NCBI RefSeq assembly: GCF_002272245.1
Contig: NZ_NPDD01000212.1
Coordinates: forward strand, 1-45,960
DNA from: Bacillus sp. 7884-1
GTDB lineage: Bacteria; Bacillota; Bacilli; Bacillales; Cytobacillaceae
Reading direction: 5' to 3'
DNA length: 45,960 nt
Part shown: in pieces, positions 15,901 to 22,994 of the stretch
Position numbering within the stretch: position 1 is the first letter of the stretch
How the letters are laid out: each line of letters begins with the position of its first letter
Program-made: the position numbers and the translations under genes
Notes under the pieces: model-generated
Database searches by the model: none
What the model saw: the letters and a program-made list of their open reading frames with translations, nothing else
What the model was told of the DNA's origin: nothing

Positions 15901-17111
15901 TTACCGGTGCTTCAAACCCAATCGGTAACGTTCCATTGGTCGTTGACAGTAAAGGGAATTTTGAATACACAAGAACCATTCAAGCTGAGAAGAATTTTTC
16001 AACAATGACCCTTCAAACCCAAGATATTGCAACGAACGGCATGCAAAGTCACCCTGATTTTACTTATACATTGGTTAAAAAGGGCCTTCCTTACTTAAAG
16101 TTAACTACTGATAAGAATAATGCTAAATACGGTGATACAGTTAAAGTGACTTTAAGTGAGCACAATATTAAAAATCTTATAGGTGGAGAATTTACCATCA
16201 CTTACCCTAATCAAGTATTTGAATATCAAGGCGTGGAATTAAACAGTGAATATGTAAATGCAGCAAAGTCATTGGGACTAACGGCTAACCTTACAGCGCA
16301 AGATCAACCAACCGATACATCGAACAATTGGCTTAAACTAACTACAAGTTTAGATGGTGCTACACCTACAACTGGAATCAATGCCAATATACCTGTTGCT
16401 ACCCTCACTTTCAAAGTGAAGGATAAACCAGCTCTTTACACAAAATGGATTCAACAATTTGGTATCCAAACTGCCAAAGCAAATATTTTAGGTCAACCAC
16501 AAATGACGATTAACAACAAATTTGGTCAAGGAATCAATATCATTCCAACCTACTCCATTCTTGAAGGTGGATTCCTGCCAGATGGCTTTATCCCTAGTTA
16601 TTCAATCTGGCTAGACCCTAAGATGGACTTTTCAAAGGTAGGAGCAGAGGTGTATATCATTGGCGGTACTGATGGTAAACGTTATGATGCAACCATCAAC
16701 AGTGCTGCAAGATTCTCAGTACCGAATCTTCCATTACTAGATCAGTCCTATGAAATCGTTATTAAAATACCTGGACACTTTGAGAGACATGTAAAGGTAG
16801 ATGAAATGGTAGATGCATACGATGGAATGGACGCTGGTAAACTTAAGTATTTCTACTACGCAACAATGAGAGCCGGAGACGTTAACAATGATAATGTCAT
16901 CGATATCCTTGATGCAGTTTATATTACTGAAAAGCTTAATACAAACGATCGAGCTGCAGATATCAATTTTGATGGTATCGTAGATACGAAAGATCTTCAG
17001 TATGTAAAGAAAAACTATCTGATGGTAAACCCTGATGCTAGTGTCAATAAACAACCGGTAACAAGATATAAAGGGAAGGTATTGGAAGATTACATTAAAC
17101 CATTAGGTTAA
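12948..17111 (+). CDS. Large secreted subtilisin-like (S8) protease with cohesin-like and dockerin-like C-terminus
   Basis: 1387 residues, secreted (basic start, hydrophobic segment, Ala-x-Ala-like cut near SYAET). Order: an I9-like propeptide (about 55-185); the S8 domain with Asp231 (VIDTGIDYTHPDL), His286 (AHGTHVSGI) and Ser611 (GTSMAAPHVAGSAALI); and a protease-associated insert (about 440-520) as in Vpr. Beta-rich repeats follow, then a cohesin-like segment (LPYLKLTTDKNNAKYGDTVKV onward) and a dockerin-like pair of calcium loops (GDVNNDNVIDILDAVYI and AADINFDGIVDTKDLQYV) near the C-terminus. It resembles Bacillus Vpr but is much longer. Start: AAGGAG lies 7 bp before ATG 12948; ATG 12945 and a TTG at 12900 are less well placed. 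It is the single cargo gene of island block III. Confidence 0.85.
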   Translation: MRKSRNKKMMNVMAAGVLTTSLFTTSLIPGQKSYAETNSTESNASIKDIDSYIKNISNADRERINSIQESNFEGLKISPEVNLNEDNPINIIVQFKQEPSEIDFKIKQANGAKASRDESLKIVDESHKKFKEQVNGHSKLNTSAAINREYKHAFNGVAMTLSANQVKELLTLDTVKAVYEDKEVTVEPIVEQEGEPTNNSSIKLNNIEQIGAEKLRQEGITGKGIKVGVIDTGIDYTHPDLKDVFKGGYDLVNNDSDPMESTYDDWKKSGQPEFNVTTQSAWYTAHGTHVSGIIAGTGKNQSNFAITGVAPEVELYGYKVLGPYGSGSTNAILAGIDKAVEDKMDVINLSLGAPVANPLDPLSVAVNNATLAGTVCILAAGNAGSTHYTIGSPASSALGITVGASSSPTTIETGNGVANSANESINLNEMRILATDYSDLNTLKGSNLPIVFVGKGDPASYSGKNVKDRIVLIERGDLTLNVKIKNAKANGAKAVMMFNNIPGETYIPYYFGNNFDFIPTFNLLNEQGTQLVNMLKNGAVNLTINEFGTYTMPGDKLADFSSRGPARRYYDIKPEVTAPGVAVFSSIPAYYNGVAHKDDYEHAYARFDGTSMAAPHVAGSAALILQAHPDYTPEQVKLALMNTADDLDGSYSVFEKGAGRIDADEAIYSSIEIGVKDEAPTLDENGEKAFIPEKSGDMSFGPIISTDKNYQDKKTIEIDNHSNKDKVFDVKVQFNQIATYSNDAEKNGVSLDMPSEMTVNSNSSSKIKPKLIVPATAELGLYEGYIYFTNKEDRNEVYQIPFGLNKMKEGIKDVILTTKAFNTRRDLPFPIIGSTQIAFSLSSRMETLDIVLKNADTGEALGLIASSTGGFNEGLTFGLEAGFNGLYFPFTGNEDQPVHITKSLASPGRYEIEVVGTNEEGNVFKKSQQIVIDNTLPTLKMNTPGGVYEVDDTGLKISGNIYDATVDLLNKNGDNVDQSTNKVKVTGASNPIGNVPLVVDSKGNFEYTRTIQAEKNFSTMTLQTQDIATNGMQSHPDFTYTLVKKGLPYLKLTTDKNNAKYGDTVKVTLSEHNIKNLIGGEFTITYPNQVFEYQGVELNSEYVNAAKSLGLTANLTAQDQPTDTSNNWLKLTTSLDGATPTTGINANIPVATLTFKVKDKPALYTKWIQQFGIQTAKANILGQPQMTINNKFGQGINIIPTYSILEGGFLPDGFIPSYSIWLDPKMDFSKVGAEVYIIGGTDGKRYDATINSAARFSVPNLPLLDQSYEIVIKIPGHFERHVKVDEMVDAYDGMDAGKLKYFYYATMRAGDVNNDNVIDILDAVYITEKLNTNDRAADINFDGIVDTKDLQYVKKNYLMVNPDASVNKQPVTRYKGKVLEDYIKPLG

Positions 17112-17136
17112 GCAAAATTTGATAGAGTATCATTGG

Positions 17137-17161
17137 CCACCAGCTTTGCTGGTGGTTTTTT
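17137..17161 (+). terminator. Terminator of the protease gene
   Basis: CCACCAGC-TTT-GCTGGTGG followed by six T. The 350 bp after it (17162-17517) are AT-rich, and I see no gene or clear remnant in them. Confidence 0.85.
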
Positions 17162-17517
17162 ATGGTTTATAGAAATTTTTATAAATTATATCCATAAAAA
17201 AGGTAAGGTGCTACAATTATCCCCCTAATGAAAACACATGAACGATCCTTGAGTACAAATATGTCACCTCTTAAACATTTTTACATACTACCAAGCCAAA
17301 TAATTTATAGTTACGCAGTTGTATGCCAATCCTGTCCTTGTCACTATCAATAATGAAAGTTAAAAATTCACTTTAATTTATTTACATCAGTAGAATTCTT
17401 TAAACCAAACTTAAGCCACAGCAAAATAACCTTTTTAGGGTTGTATGAGTGTTGGTGGGTTTAATAGTGTAGATAGAACGAACGACGAAAGAAAATGAGT
17501 GGTGAAACGTTGAGGAA

Positions 17518-17697
17518 TTGGTGGCAGAATGGTGGCTAAACCAGACATTTTGCCACCAATTACATTTGAATAAATCATACAAAGGAAAAATAGAATCCTT
17601 TTTTATCGGTGTTTTTAAACAATTTCTGTCATAACCTGATTCACTATACAACCTTGACAAGGTTGAGGTCACAAAATTCGATCCCTTCACTGAACAT
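17518..17697. repeat. Second-type direct repeat, copy 2 (decayed T-arm)
   Basis: It matches 12245-12424 in layout: doubled GGTGGC with an inverted GCCACCAATTA partner, then GATTCACTATAC, then a decayed T-arm (ATTCGATCCCTTCACTGAACAT against TTCGAATCCCTCTCAGAACAT). A 96-codon minus-strand open frame across this repeat is not believable as a gene. Confidence 0.55.
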
Positions 17698-17760
17698 CGA
17701 TATTAAGGCCTATATATTACCAGGTCGTTTTCTTTTTTCATTTCGTTGCTAAAAACTCCT

Positions 17761-18157
17761 GCGGTGACTATTGTTAGTTAGGATTTTTACAAAGCAGTAT
17801 ACGGTTGTCCACTTGAATAATTTTGTTAAAACTTCCCCCAAAAGCCCCTCCATTTCTTTGGGTGAGAATATAAAATTCTACAAAGCAAGGAAAAAAACAA
17901 AAAATCCTAGAAGCGTTGATATAACGCAGTTTCTAGGGTTTTTATGATTGCTATTTAATAAGCAAATAATGAGAGTAGTACTCAACTTGCTGTAGGGTGG
18001 CAGATTGTTGGCTACCACCGAATATATCTAGTTTGTCCGCATGTTTGTCCGCAATAAATTGTTATTTCATTCGACATTATTTTAGCATGGGTTAATTAAA
18101 CCTTTATAAGAAGCAGTTTTTATATTTTGATTTCATTGTATTATACATAAGTCAGGA
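17761..18157. repeat. Type-B island right-end repeat, copy 2
   Basis: Matches 3-482 almost end to end apart from an indel near 17990. It includes the CCTAGAA/TTCTAGG bidirectional hairpin (17906-17941), the doubled TGTCCGCA and a GGTGGCAG unit. It abuts attachment core 4. The two copies, together with what follows them, make a direct repeat of about 600 bp whose members lie 17.7 kb apart. Confidence 0.75.
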
Positions 18158-18159
18158 AT

Positions 18160-18177
18160 GGGCGGTATAATGTAATC
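18160..18177 (+). other. Attachment-site core, copy 4
   Basis: GGGCGGTATAATGTAATC, two mismatches to copies 1 and 2. With the preceding AT it still reads ATG GGC GGT ATA ATG TAA. The integrase tail begins exactly 54 bp to the right, as in copies 1 and 2. Confidence 0.7.
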
Positions 18178-18231
18178 ATGTCCTCCAGCCCTTGATATAT
18201 AAGGGTTTTTGAGCGAATTGCTCACAAAATG

Positions 18232-18428
18232 CTAACATAATGTAAATTAAAAGAGGCTTTCTCATTAGTTGACCAACTTTTGAGAATCCTCTTTTTTTAT
18301 TTTTTGTGTACCGTAGAGAAAGACATTTTTGGTATCTAATCATCTGAATGGCCGAGTCTGTCCATAATTTGTTTGAGAGCTACACCAGCCTCTGGATAAG
18401 TTACCTCCTTGGTCAGCGTCGCATCCTT
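18232..18428 (-). pseudogene. Tyrosine recombinase C-terminal remnant, copy 4 (longest)
   Basis: The minus strand from about 18428 reads Ala-Thr-Leu-Thr, a short insertion, then EAGVALKQIMDRLGHSDD. This is the classical His-x-x-Arg-following helix and Leu-Gly-His-Ser box of phage integrases. It is followed after a stop by a decayed KKEDSQK tail that corresponds to MKKEASQKF in copy 1. Several stops and indels make it non-functional. This copy best identifies the family of the shared remnant. Confidence 0.78.
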
Positions 18429-18586
18429 TTTGCTACTAGCAAGAATAATCAAAGTAAAGACTACTTTCTATAAACCAGGAGGTAGTCTTGGTTTTGTTAG
18501 TAGATATACTAGTGTTTTCCTAGACAAAAAATTTATCTAAAAAACGGGGGAAAGGCTATTTTAAAGGGTTTCCTGTACTTTCAATC

Positions 18587-18802
18587 AAACGATTAGTTAG
18601 TAAACAAGATGTTTGTATTTGTCAGAATATGCATTTTGCAAGTTTCTATTGTTAGTTTTGAAGATAATTCCTTATACTTTCAATTTTTATACGACAATTA
18701 ATTCACTTGAAAATAGCTAAAAATTCGTTTGTTAAAGGGATCAGGCGTTATTTAATTAAACGTTTGATTAGTTGAATCGGCTTTAACTAAACGATTAATT
18801 AG
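18587..18802. promoter_or_regulatory. Three similar AAACG-TTAG motifs
   Basis: AAACGATTAGTTAG (18587-18600), AAACGTTTGATTAG (18758-18771) and AAACGATTAATTAG (18789-18802) lie within 216 bp of otherwise AT-rich DNA. The last, with the preceding T, has CTAA/TTAG ends typical of TetR-type operators. There is no adjacent regulator gene. They could be operators of the degraded gene behind them or of the dehydrogenase at 19154. Confidence 0.4.
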
Positions 18803-18848
18803 AAATGCTTTAAATGCTGTCAAACCTGCGTTTCTTTCATTTTTGTAG

Positions 18849-18950
18849 GAAGAATATGGTCGAAAAGAGAATCGATATTATGGTCCTTTGGCAGTTATTT
18901 TCCAAGTAATGGCTGTCATATACTTACTGGTTGCTCAAGCAATTAACTAA
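18849..18950 (+). pseudogene. Membrane-protein C-terminal remnant
   Basis: A 33-residue open tail, EEYGRKENRYYGPLAVIF onward through a hydrophobic helix (VMAVIYLLVAQAIN), ends at TAA 18950 with a stop just upstream and no start codon. It looks like the last helix of a transporter. A second short coding-like fragment (WQTYHPTFQKDGTVTTTNAS and a few more residues) ends about 19115. Family not recognised. Confidence 0.35.
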
Positions 18951-19153
18951 GGCCCGTTCTAATTCCGGAATATTAAGTAAAAAAAATAAATTTACCTGCC
19001 CCACTAAATACAAATTAATCAGTATTTTGGCAAACGTATCATCCAACCTTCCAAAAGGATGGAACGGTTACGACTACAAATGCTTCTCGTATTAATAGAA
19101 TCATAGTAATATAAAAAATAGATTAGTAAAATATTGACAAAGGTGGGGTACAG

Positions 19154-20089
19154 ATGAGTGAAAAAGTTACGGTATTAGGTGCAGGTACAATGGGGCATGG
19201 AATTGCTCAACTTTATGCACAGGCAGGATATGATGTTTTTTTATATGATATTAAAGCTGAATTTTTATCCAATGCGGTTACTAGAATTTCAACGAATTTA
19301 AATATGTTAATTCATGAGGGAGTTATTGGTGAAAAGGATAAAGAAAGCGCACTGTCTCATATTTTTACAACGACTAATTTAGAAGAGGCTGTTAGGGATA
19401 CATCCTTTGTTACCGAAGCCGCTTCAGAGAATTTAGATATTAAATTTAGCTTGTTCAAACAATTGGAAGAATTGATCGAGGACGATACCATTATTGCTTC
19501 CAATACTTCGACGTTTTCACTAAGACAATTATCGGAAGGTATTCAGAAGAAAGACCGGTTAATTATCACCCACTTCTTTAATCCAGCACAGATTGTTCCG
19601 TTAGTGGAAGTGGTGAAGGGACCGGATACTGCACAAGAAATTATTGACAGAACCGTAGAAGTACTGAAAAGTATAGGAAAAAAACCAGTAGTTCTGAAAA
19701 AAGATATCCCTGGTTTCATTGCCAATCGCTTGCAAGCAGCACTAGTCCGTGAAGCTTTTCACTTACTAGATGAAGGGATTGCTTCCCCAGAAGATATTGA
19801 TTTAGCCATTACAAATGGTCCCGGATTCAGATGGGCATTTATTGGTCCATTAGAAACCGCTGATTTTGGAGGACTTGACATTTGGAAGAGTGTAGTGGAG
19901 AATCTTGCCCCGGAATTATCCAAAGAGGTAAAGATTCCAGCATTTGTTGAGGAAAAAGTTCAAAGTGGAAATCTAGGAACCAAAACAGGTAGTGGATTAT
20001 TTACATATGCAGACGATGAAGAAGTTCAACAGAAAATTAAACAAAGAGATGAAAACTTTGTTAGATTAGCTAAAATAAAGAACACTTAA
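19154..20089 (+). CDS. 3-hydroxyacyl-CoA dehydrogenase (3-hydroxybutyryl-CoA dehydrogenase-like)
   Basis: NAD-dependent oxidation of an L-3-hydroxyacyl-CoA. 311 residues. The N-terminal Rossmann fold has VLGAGTMGHGIAQLYAQAGYDVFLYD. The catalytic set is recognisable: Ser in ASNTSTFSL, His in ITHFFNP, Glu in PLVEVV and Asn in PGFIANRLQ. The C-terminal helical dimer domain follows (GPGFRWAFIGPLETADFGGLDIW). An AAAGGTGGGG ribosome site precedes ATG. It stands alone, without thiolase or enoyl-CoA hydratase genes, so its substrate could also be a related beta-hydroxy acid; the DFGGLD region is shared with such relatives. It ends at a terminator shared with the convergent gene. Confidence 0.82.
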   Translation: MSEKVTVLGAGTMGHGIAQLYAQAGYDVFLYDIKAEFLSNAVTRISTNLNMLIHEGVIGEKDKESALSHIFTTTNLEEAVRDTSFVTEAASENLDIKFSLFKQLEELIEDDTIIASNTSTFSLRQLSEGIQKKDRLIITHFFNPAQIVPLVEVVKGPDTAQEIIDRTVEVLKSIGKKPVVLKKDIPGFIANRLQAALVREAFHLLDEGIASPEDIDLAITNGPGFRWAFIGPLETADFGGLDIWKSVVENLAPELSKEVKIPAFVEEKVQSGNLGTKTGSGLFTYADDEEVQQKIKQRDENFVRLAKIKNT

Positions 20090-20115
20090 AAAGACCGTTG
20101 GTGACTTAATCAAAA

Positions 20116-20152
20116 AAATACCCATCAAGCCATTACAGCTTAATGGGTATTT
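20116..20152. terminator. Bidirectional terminator
   Basis: ATACCCAT, AAGC / GCTT, ATGGGTAT nested stems, preceded by an A-run and followed by TTT. It serves the convergent dehydrogenase and endonuclease/phosphatase genes. Confidence 0.7.
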
Positions 20153-20162
20153 GTCCTGGTCT

Positions 20163-21026
20163 TTACTTTCCGCCATTATAAAAAGGTTCCAGTCTTTCCA
20201 ATACAATTTCAGCTGTAATTGGGAGGTGATCGGAAGCTAATGTATTTATTACATCTGTTTCTACCGTTTTAATATCGGATGAGGTAAAAATGTAATCAAT
20301 ACGTTTAGTAGGATTCGTAGCCGAATAGGTATAAGCTTCAGGCTGATCCGCAAACACGTCAAGATAATGTGCATACATCGGTTTCATTTCAATGCTTTCT
20401 GGGACTGCGTTTAAATCTCCCATAATTACTTTTGGTCCTTTGGATTCTCCTACTATCGCAATGATTTCTTTCATTTGTATTTCACGCTCGGCCGTTGTTA
20501 AAGCCAAGTGCGTATTATAAAAATGCAGGTGATTTCCTTTTACATTAATTGTAGCTTCAAGGAGACCTCGCTGTTCCGTATATCCGATTCTAGTAAGAGA
20601 GTGGTTTTCAGAGTTCAAAATCGGATACTTACTCAAAATCGCTGTTCCATACTGACGGCGCGGCTCCCCTTCATTTAATGGATCTCTGTCCAAGTTGGCA
20701 GCATAGACATAAAACATTCCAAGCCGCTCAGCCAGCCATTTTGCCTGGTTTTCAAAAGCACTTCGTTCTGACCAGTGGTTGTCCACTTCCTGCAGCCCAA
20801 TAATCTCTGCCCCTTCATCCTCAATAATCTTAGCAATTCGTTCCAAATCTAATACTCGATCAACACCTTCAGCGTGATGAATGTTATATGACATCATCTT
20901 TACATTTACCGATACACCTCGTTCAAAATCCGTTCCATTTGCTGTTGCTTTTGACTGTGTCCCCATTAGAGAACCCATAAAAAATGCAATAATCATCAGG
21001 CTCATTACCAGTTTCGTGATTTTCAT
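20163..21026 (-). CDS. Secreted endonuclease/exonuclease/phosphatase-family protein
   Basis: 287 residues with an N-terminal signal peptide (MKITKLVMSLMIIAFFMGSLMG), so exported. The EEP-fold motifs are in order: MSYNIHH, IGLQEVD (metal-binding Glu), YNTHLAL, IMGDLNAVPES and LASDHLPITAEI (catalytic Asp-His). Members hydrolyse phosphodiesters (DNA, lipids or inositol phosphates). Which one cannot be read here. It lies divergent from the PhoX-type phosphatase across a 250-bp gap with Pho-box-like repeats, so a role in scavenging extracellular phosphate is plausible. Confidence 0.8.
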   Translation of the reverse strand: MKITKLVMSLMIIAFFMGSLMGTQSKATANGTDFERGVSVNVKMMSYNIHHAEGVDRVLDLERIAKIIEDEGAEIIGLQEVDNHWSERSAFENQAKWLAERLGMFYVYAANLDRDPLNEGEPRRQYGTAILSKYPILNSENHSLTRIGYTEQRGLLEATINVKGNHLHFYNTHLALTTAEREIQMKEIIAIVGESKGPKVIMGDLNAVPESIEMKPMYAHYLDVFADQPEAYTYSATNPTKRIDYIFTSSDIKTVETDVINTLASDHLPITAEIVLERLEPFYNGGK

Positions 21027-21108
21027 TACTCATTTCCTCCTCTAGTAGATTCTATTAAATATTACAGAAGAAATTTGAAGAAATAATTACTTGAGTGTAA
21101 ACACCATA

Positions 21109-21147
21109 TTAAGAAGTGTTAAGAATAGGTTAAGTATTCAGTTAATG
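21109..21147. promoter_or_regulatory. Possible PhoP box between two phosphatase genes
   Basis: TTAAGA (21109), TTAAGA (21119), TTAAGT (21130) and TTAATG (21142) are direct repeats at 10-12 bp spacing. This matches the periodicity of Bacillus PhoP sites (TTAACA-like, one per helical turn), though the fifth base is G rather than C/T. The site lies between divergent genes that both encode exported phosphoesterases. Confidence 0.45.
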
Positions 21148-21279
21148 TCGTAAAGCTAAGACCTATTTACAATTCCTTATCACTAATTCACTGAATTTTT
21201 ACAAAAATCATATTTTCCCTTAAAACTTTCAATTTAATCTATTACTAGATTCATAATAATATTTGAGGAGAGATAGTCT

Positions 21280-22710
21280 GTGAATAATGATACTTCTAAA
21301 AATGGCTTGAACAGAAGAGACTTTTTAAAAGCGGGAGGAATGGGTACACTTGCCCTCACACTTGGGTCAACAGGGGTATTAGCACTTGGTTCAAAAGCAT
21401 TTGCGGATTCGACGAACAATCCAACCAGCGGTTTTGGCGGTTACGGTCCTTTGGTGCCAGATCCGAATGGAATTCTCGATCTTCCAAAAGGTTTTCATTA
21501 CAAAATTATCTCTAAAGAAGGCGGTCTAATGTCAAATGGGGCAAAAATCCCGGGCGCCTTTGATGGGATGGCAGCTTTCGAAGGACCTAACAATACTACC
21601 GTTCTAGTTCGTAACCATGAATTGGGGACAGGCGCAGCATTTGGAAGCAATCCTTTTGATGTAGCTGCTCAGGGTGGTACAACGGCTCTAATAGTAGGAG
21701 CTAATCGAGAAGTTATCAAAGAATATGTAACCTCTTCAGGTACAATTCGAAATTGTGCTGGTGGAGCGACACCGTGGGGTACATGGCTAACTTGTGAAGA
21801 AACACGTTCTGCAACACATGGATATGTATTCGAAGTAGATCCACAGCAGCCGGAAAACGAAATGTCCAAAACCCCAATCAAGGACATGGGCCGTTTTGCA
21901 CACGAAGCCTGTGCAATTGACCCATCTACAGGATATGTATACTTAACTGAAGATGCGAGCCCAAGCTACCTTTACCGTTTTATCCCAAATAACACGAGCC
22001 AAAAGCCTGGCGCGTTACAAGAAGGCGGTACGCTGTATGCAGCTGCGATTGAAGCGGTAACGGATCCAGCAGCAAGCACTTTCAAAACAGGCCAAACATT
22101 TAAAATTGTTTGGAAGAAAGTAGATTCTCATATGTGCCGTGAGGAAGCAGCTGCACAAAACTGCATTAAATTCTCAAGACTTGAGGGGGCGTTCTTCCAA
22201 GAGGGTGTTTTCTGGTTTGATGATACCTCTGCCGGCGACAAAAAACTCGGCCGCGTTTACCGTTATATTCCCCACACTAATACATTGGAGCTTTTCTATG
22301 AGGGTAATAATGCACGAGAAATGGAATATCCAGATAATATCTGTATGACTCCATGGGGCGACCTTTGGTACGCAGAAGATGGTTCAGGTGATGATAGACT
22401 TATGGGAATTACCCCAGAAGGCAAAATCTATCCATTTGCCCACAACCGTCAAAGTGGGTCTGAATTGGCAGGACCAACGTTCTCGCCTGATGGAAACACG
22501 CTTTTTGTTAATATTCAAAGCCCGGGCCAAACCTTTGCTATTTGGGGGCCGTTCCAACGCAGAAATTCTGCGCGCGCAAGAGAAATGTCCTACGCTGCTC
22601 CTGCCAATCTTGCACCGAAAGTTTCGGAAAAAGTGGCTAAGGCTGCCGAGGCGCAAGGTATGTCCGTTCTAGAAGCAGCAGCATTTGAACGTCATGGCTT
22701 AATGTCATAA
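21280..22710 (+). CDS. PhoX-family phosphatase, Tat-exported
   Basis: 476 residues. The N-terminus has a Tat signal (NRRDFLKAGG, then a hydrophobic stretch to about SKAFA), meaning export in folded, cofactor-bearing form. The mature part is the DUF839/PhoX beta-propeller family, with FEGPNNTTVLVRNHE, TPWGTWLTCEE, GRFAHEACAIDP, YPDNICMTPWGDLWYAEDG and SPDGNTLFVNIQSPG. PhoX enzymes are Ca/Fe-dependent alkaline phosphatases; members of the family without proven activity are common. GTG start with GAGGAG 9 bp upstream. It is followed by its own terminator at 22743. The Pho-box-like repeats upstream support phosphate control. Confidence 0.82.
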   Translation: MNNDTSKNGLNRRDFLKAGGMGTLALTLGSTGVLALGSKAFADSTNNPTSGFGGYGPLVPDPNGILDLPKGFHYKIISKEGGLMSNGAKIPGAFDGMAAFEGPNNTTVLVRNHELGTGAAFGSNPFDVAAQGGTTALIVGANREVIKEYVTSSGTIRNCAGGATPWGTWLTCEETRSATHGYVFEVDPQQPENEMSKTPIKDMGRFAHEACAIDPSTGYVYLTEDASPSYLYRFIPNNTSQKPGALQEGGTLYAAAIEAVTDPAASTFKTGQTFKIVWKKVDSHMCREEAAAQNCIKFSRLEGAFFQEGVFWFDDTSAGDKKLGRVYRYIPHTNTLELFYEGNNAREMEYPDNICMTPWGDLWYAEDGSGDDRLMGITPEGKIYPFAHNRQSGSELAGPTFSPDGNTLFVNIQSPGQTFAIWGPFQRRNSARAREMSYAAPANLAPKVSEKVAKAAEAQGMSVLEAAAFERHGLMS

Positions 22711-22742
22711 TTTAGTAATAAACATCTTAAAAATACTAAAAA

Positions 22743-22777
22743 ACAGAGATCAAGTATTCCTGGTCTCTGTTTTTTTG
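22743..22777 (+). terminator. Terminator of the phoX-like gene
   Basis: ACAGAGATC (22743-22751) pairs with GGTCTCTGT, followed by seven T. Confidence 0.85.
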
Positions 22778-22810
22778 ATTTTTATAGTTCTTGCCCATTT
22801 ATGAATAATG

Positions 22811-22860
22811 GGGTCAGTCCCTCAGTGAATAACTGCTTTATCACAACGGGGGACCGACCC
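22811..22860. repeat. REP-like 50-nt hairpin, copy 2
   Basis: GGGTCAGTCC (22811-22820) pairs with the GGGGGACCGACCC arm (22848-22860). The unit is the same length and has the same loop as 11588-11637, but no T-run follows, so here it is a repeat rather than a terminator. Confidence 0.65.
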
Positions 22861-22994
22861 AATTCCTTAGTTTTTTGAGTTAGCAGTTGATCTTTGTCAT
22901 ATCTGTTAGCTAGGCATAATTGCTCCATTGTGGATGAAGTTATTTATGATACTATAAGGATATATGAATTTGAAATGTTATGAGGTTGTGGACA

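Noticed and set aside
17400-17690. 96-codon minus-strand ORF
   Set aside because: Lies across the decayed direct repeat, has no ribosome site, and no homologous frame is kept in the sister copy at 12245.
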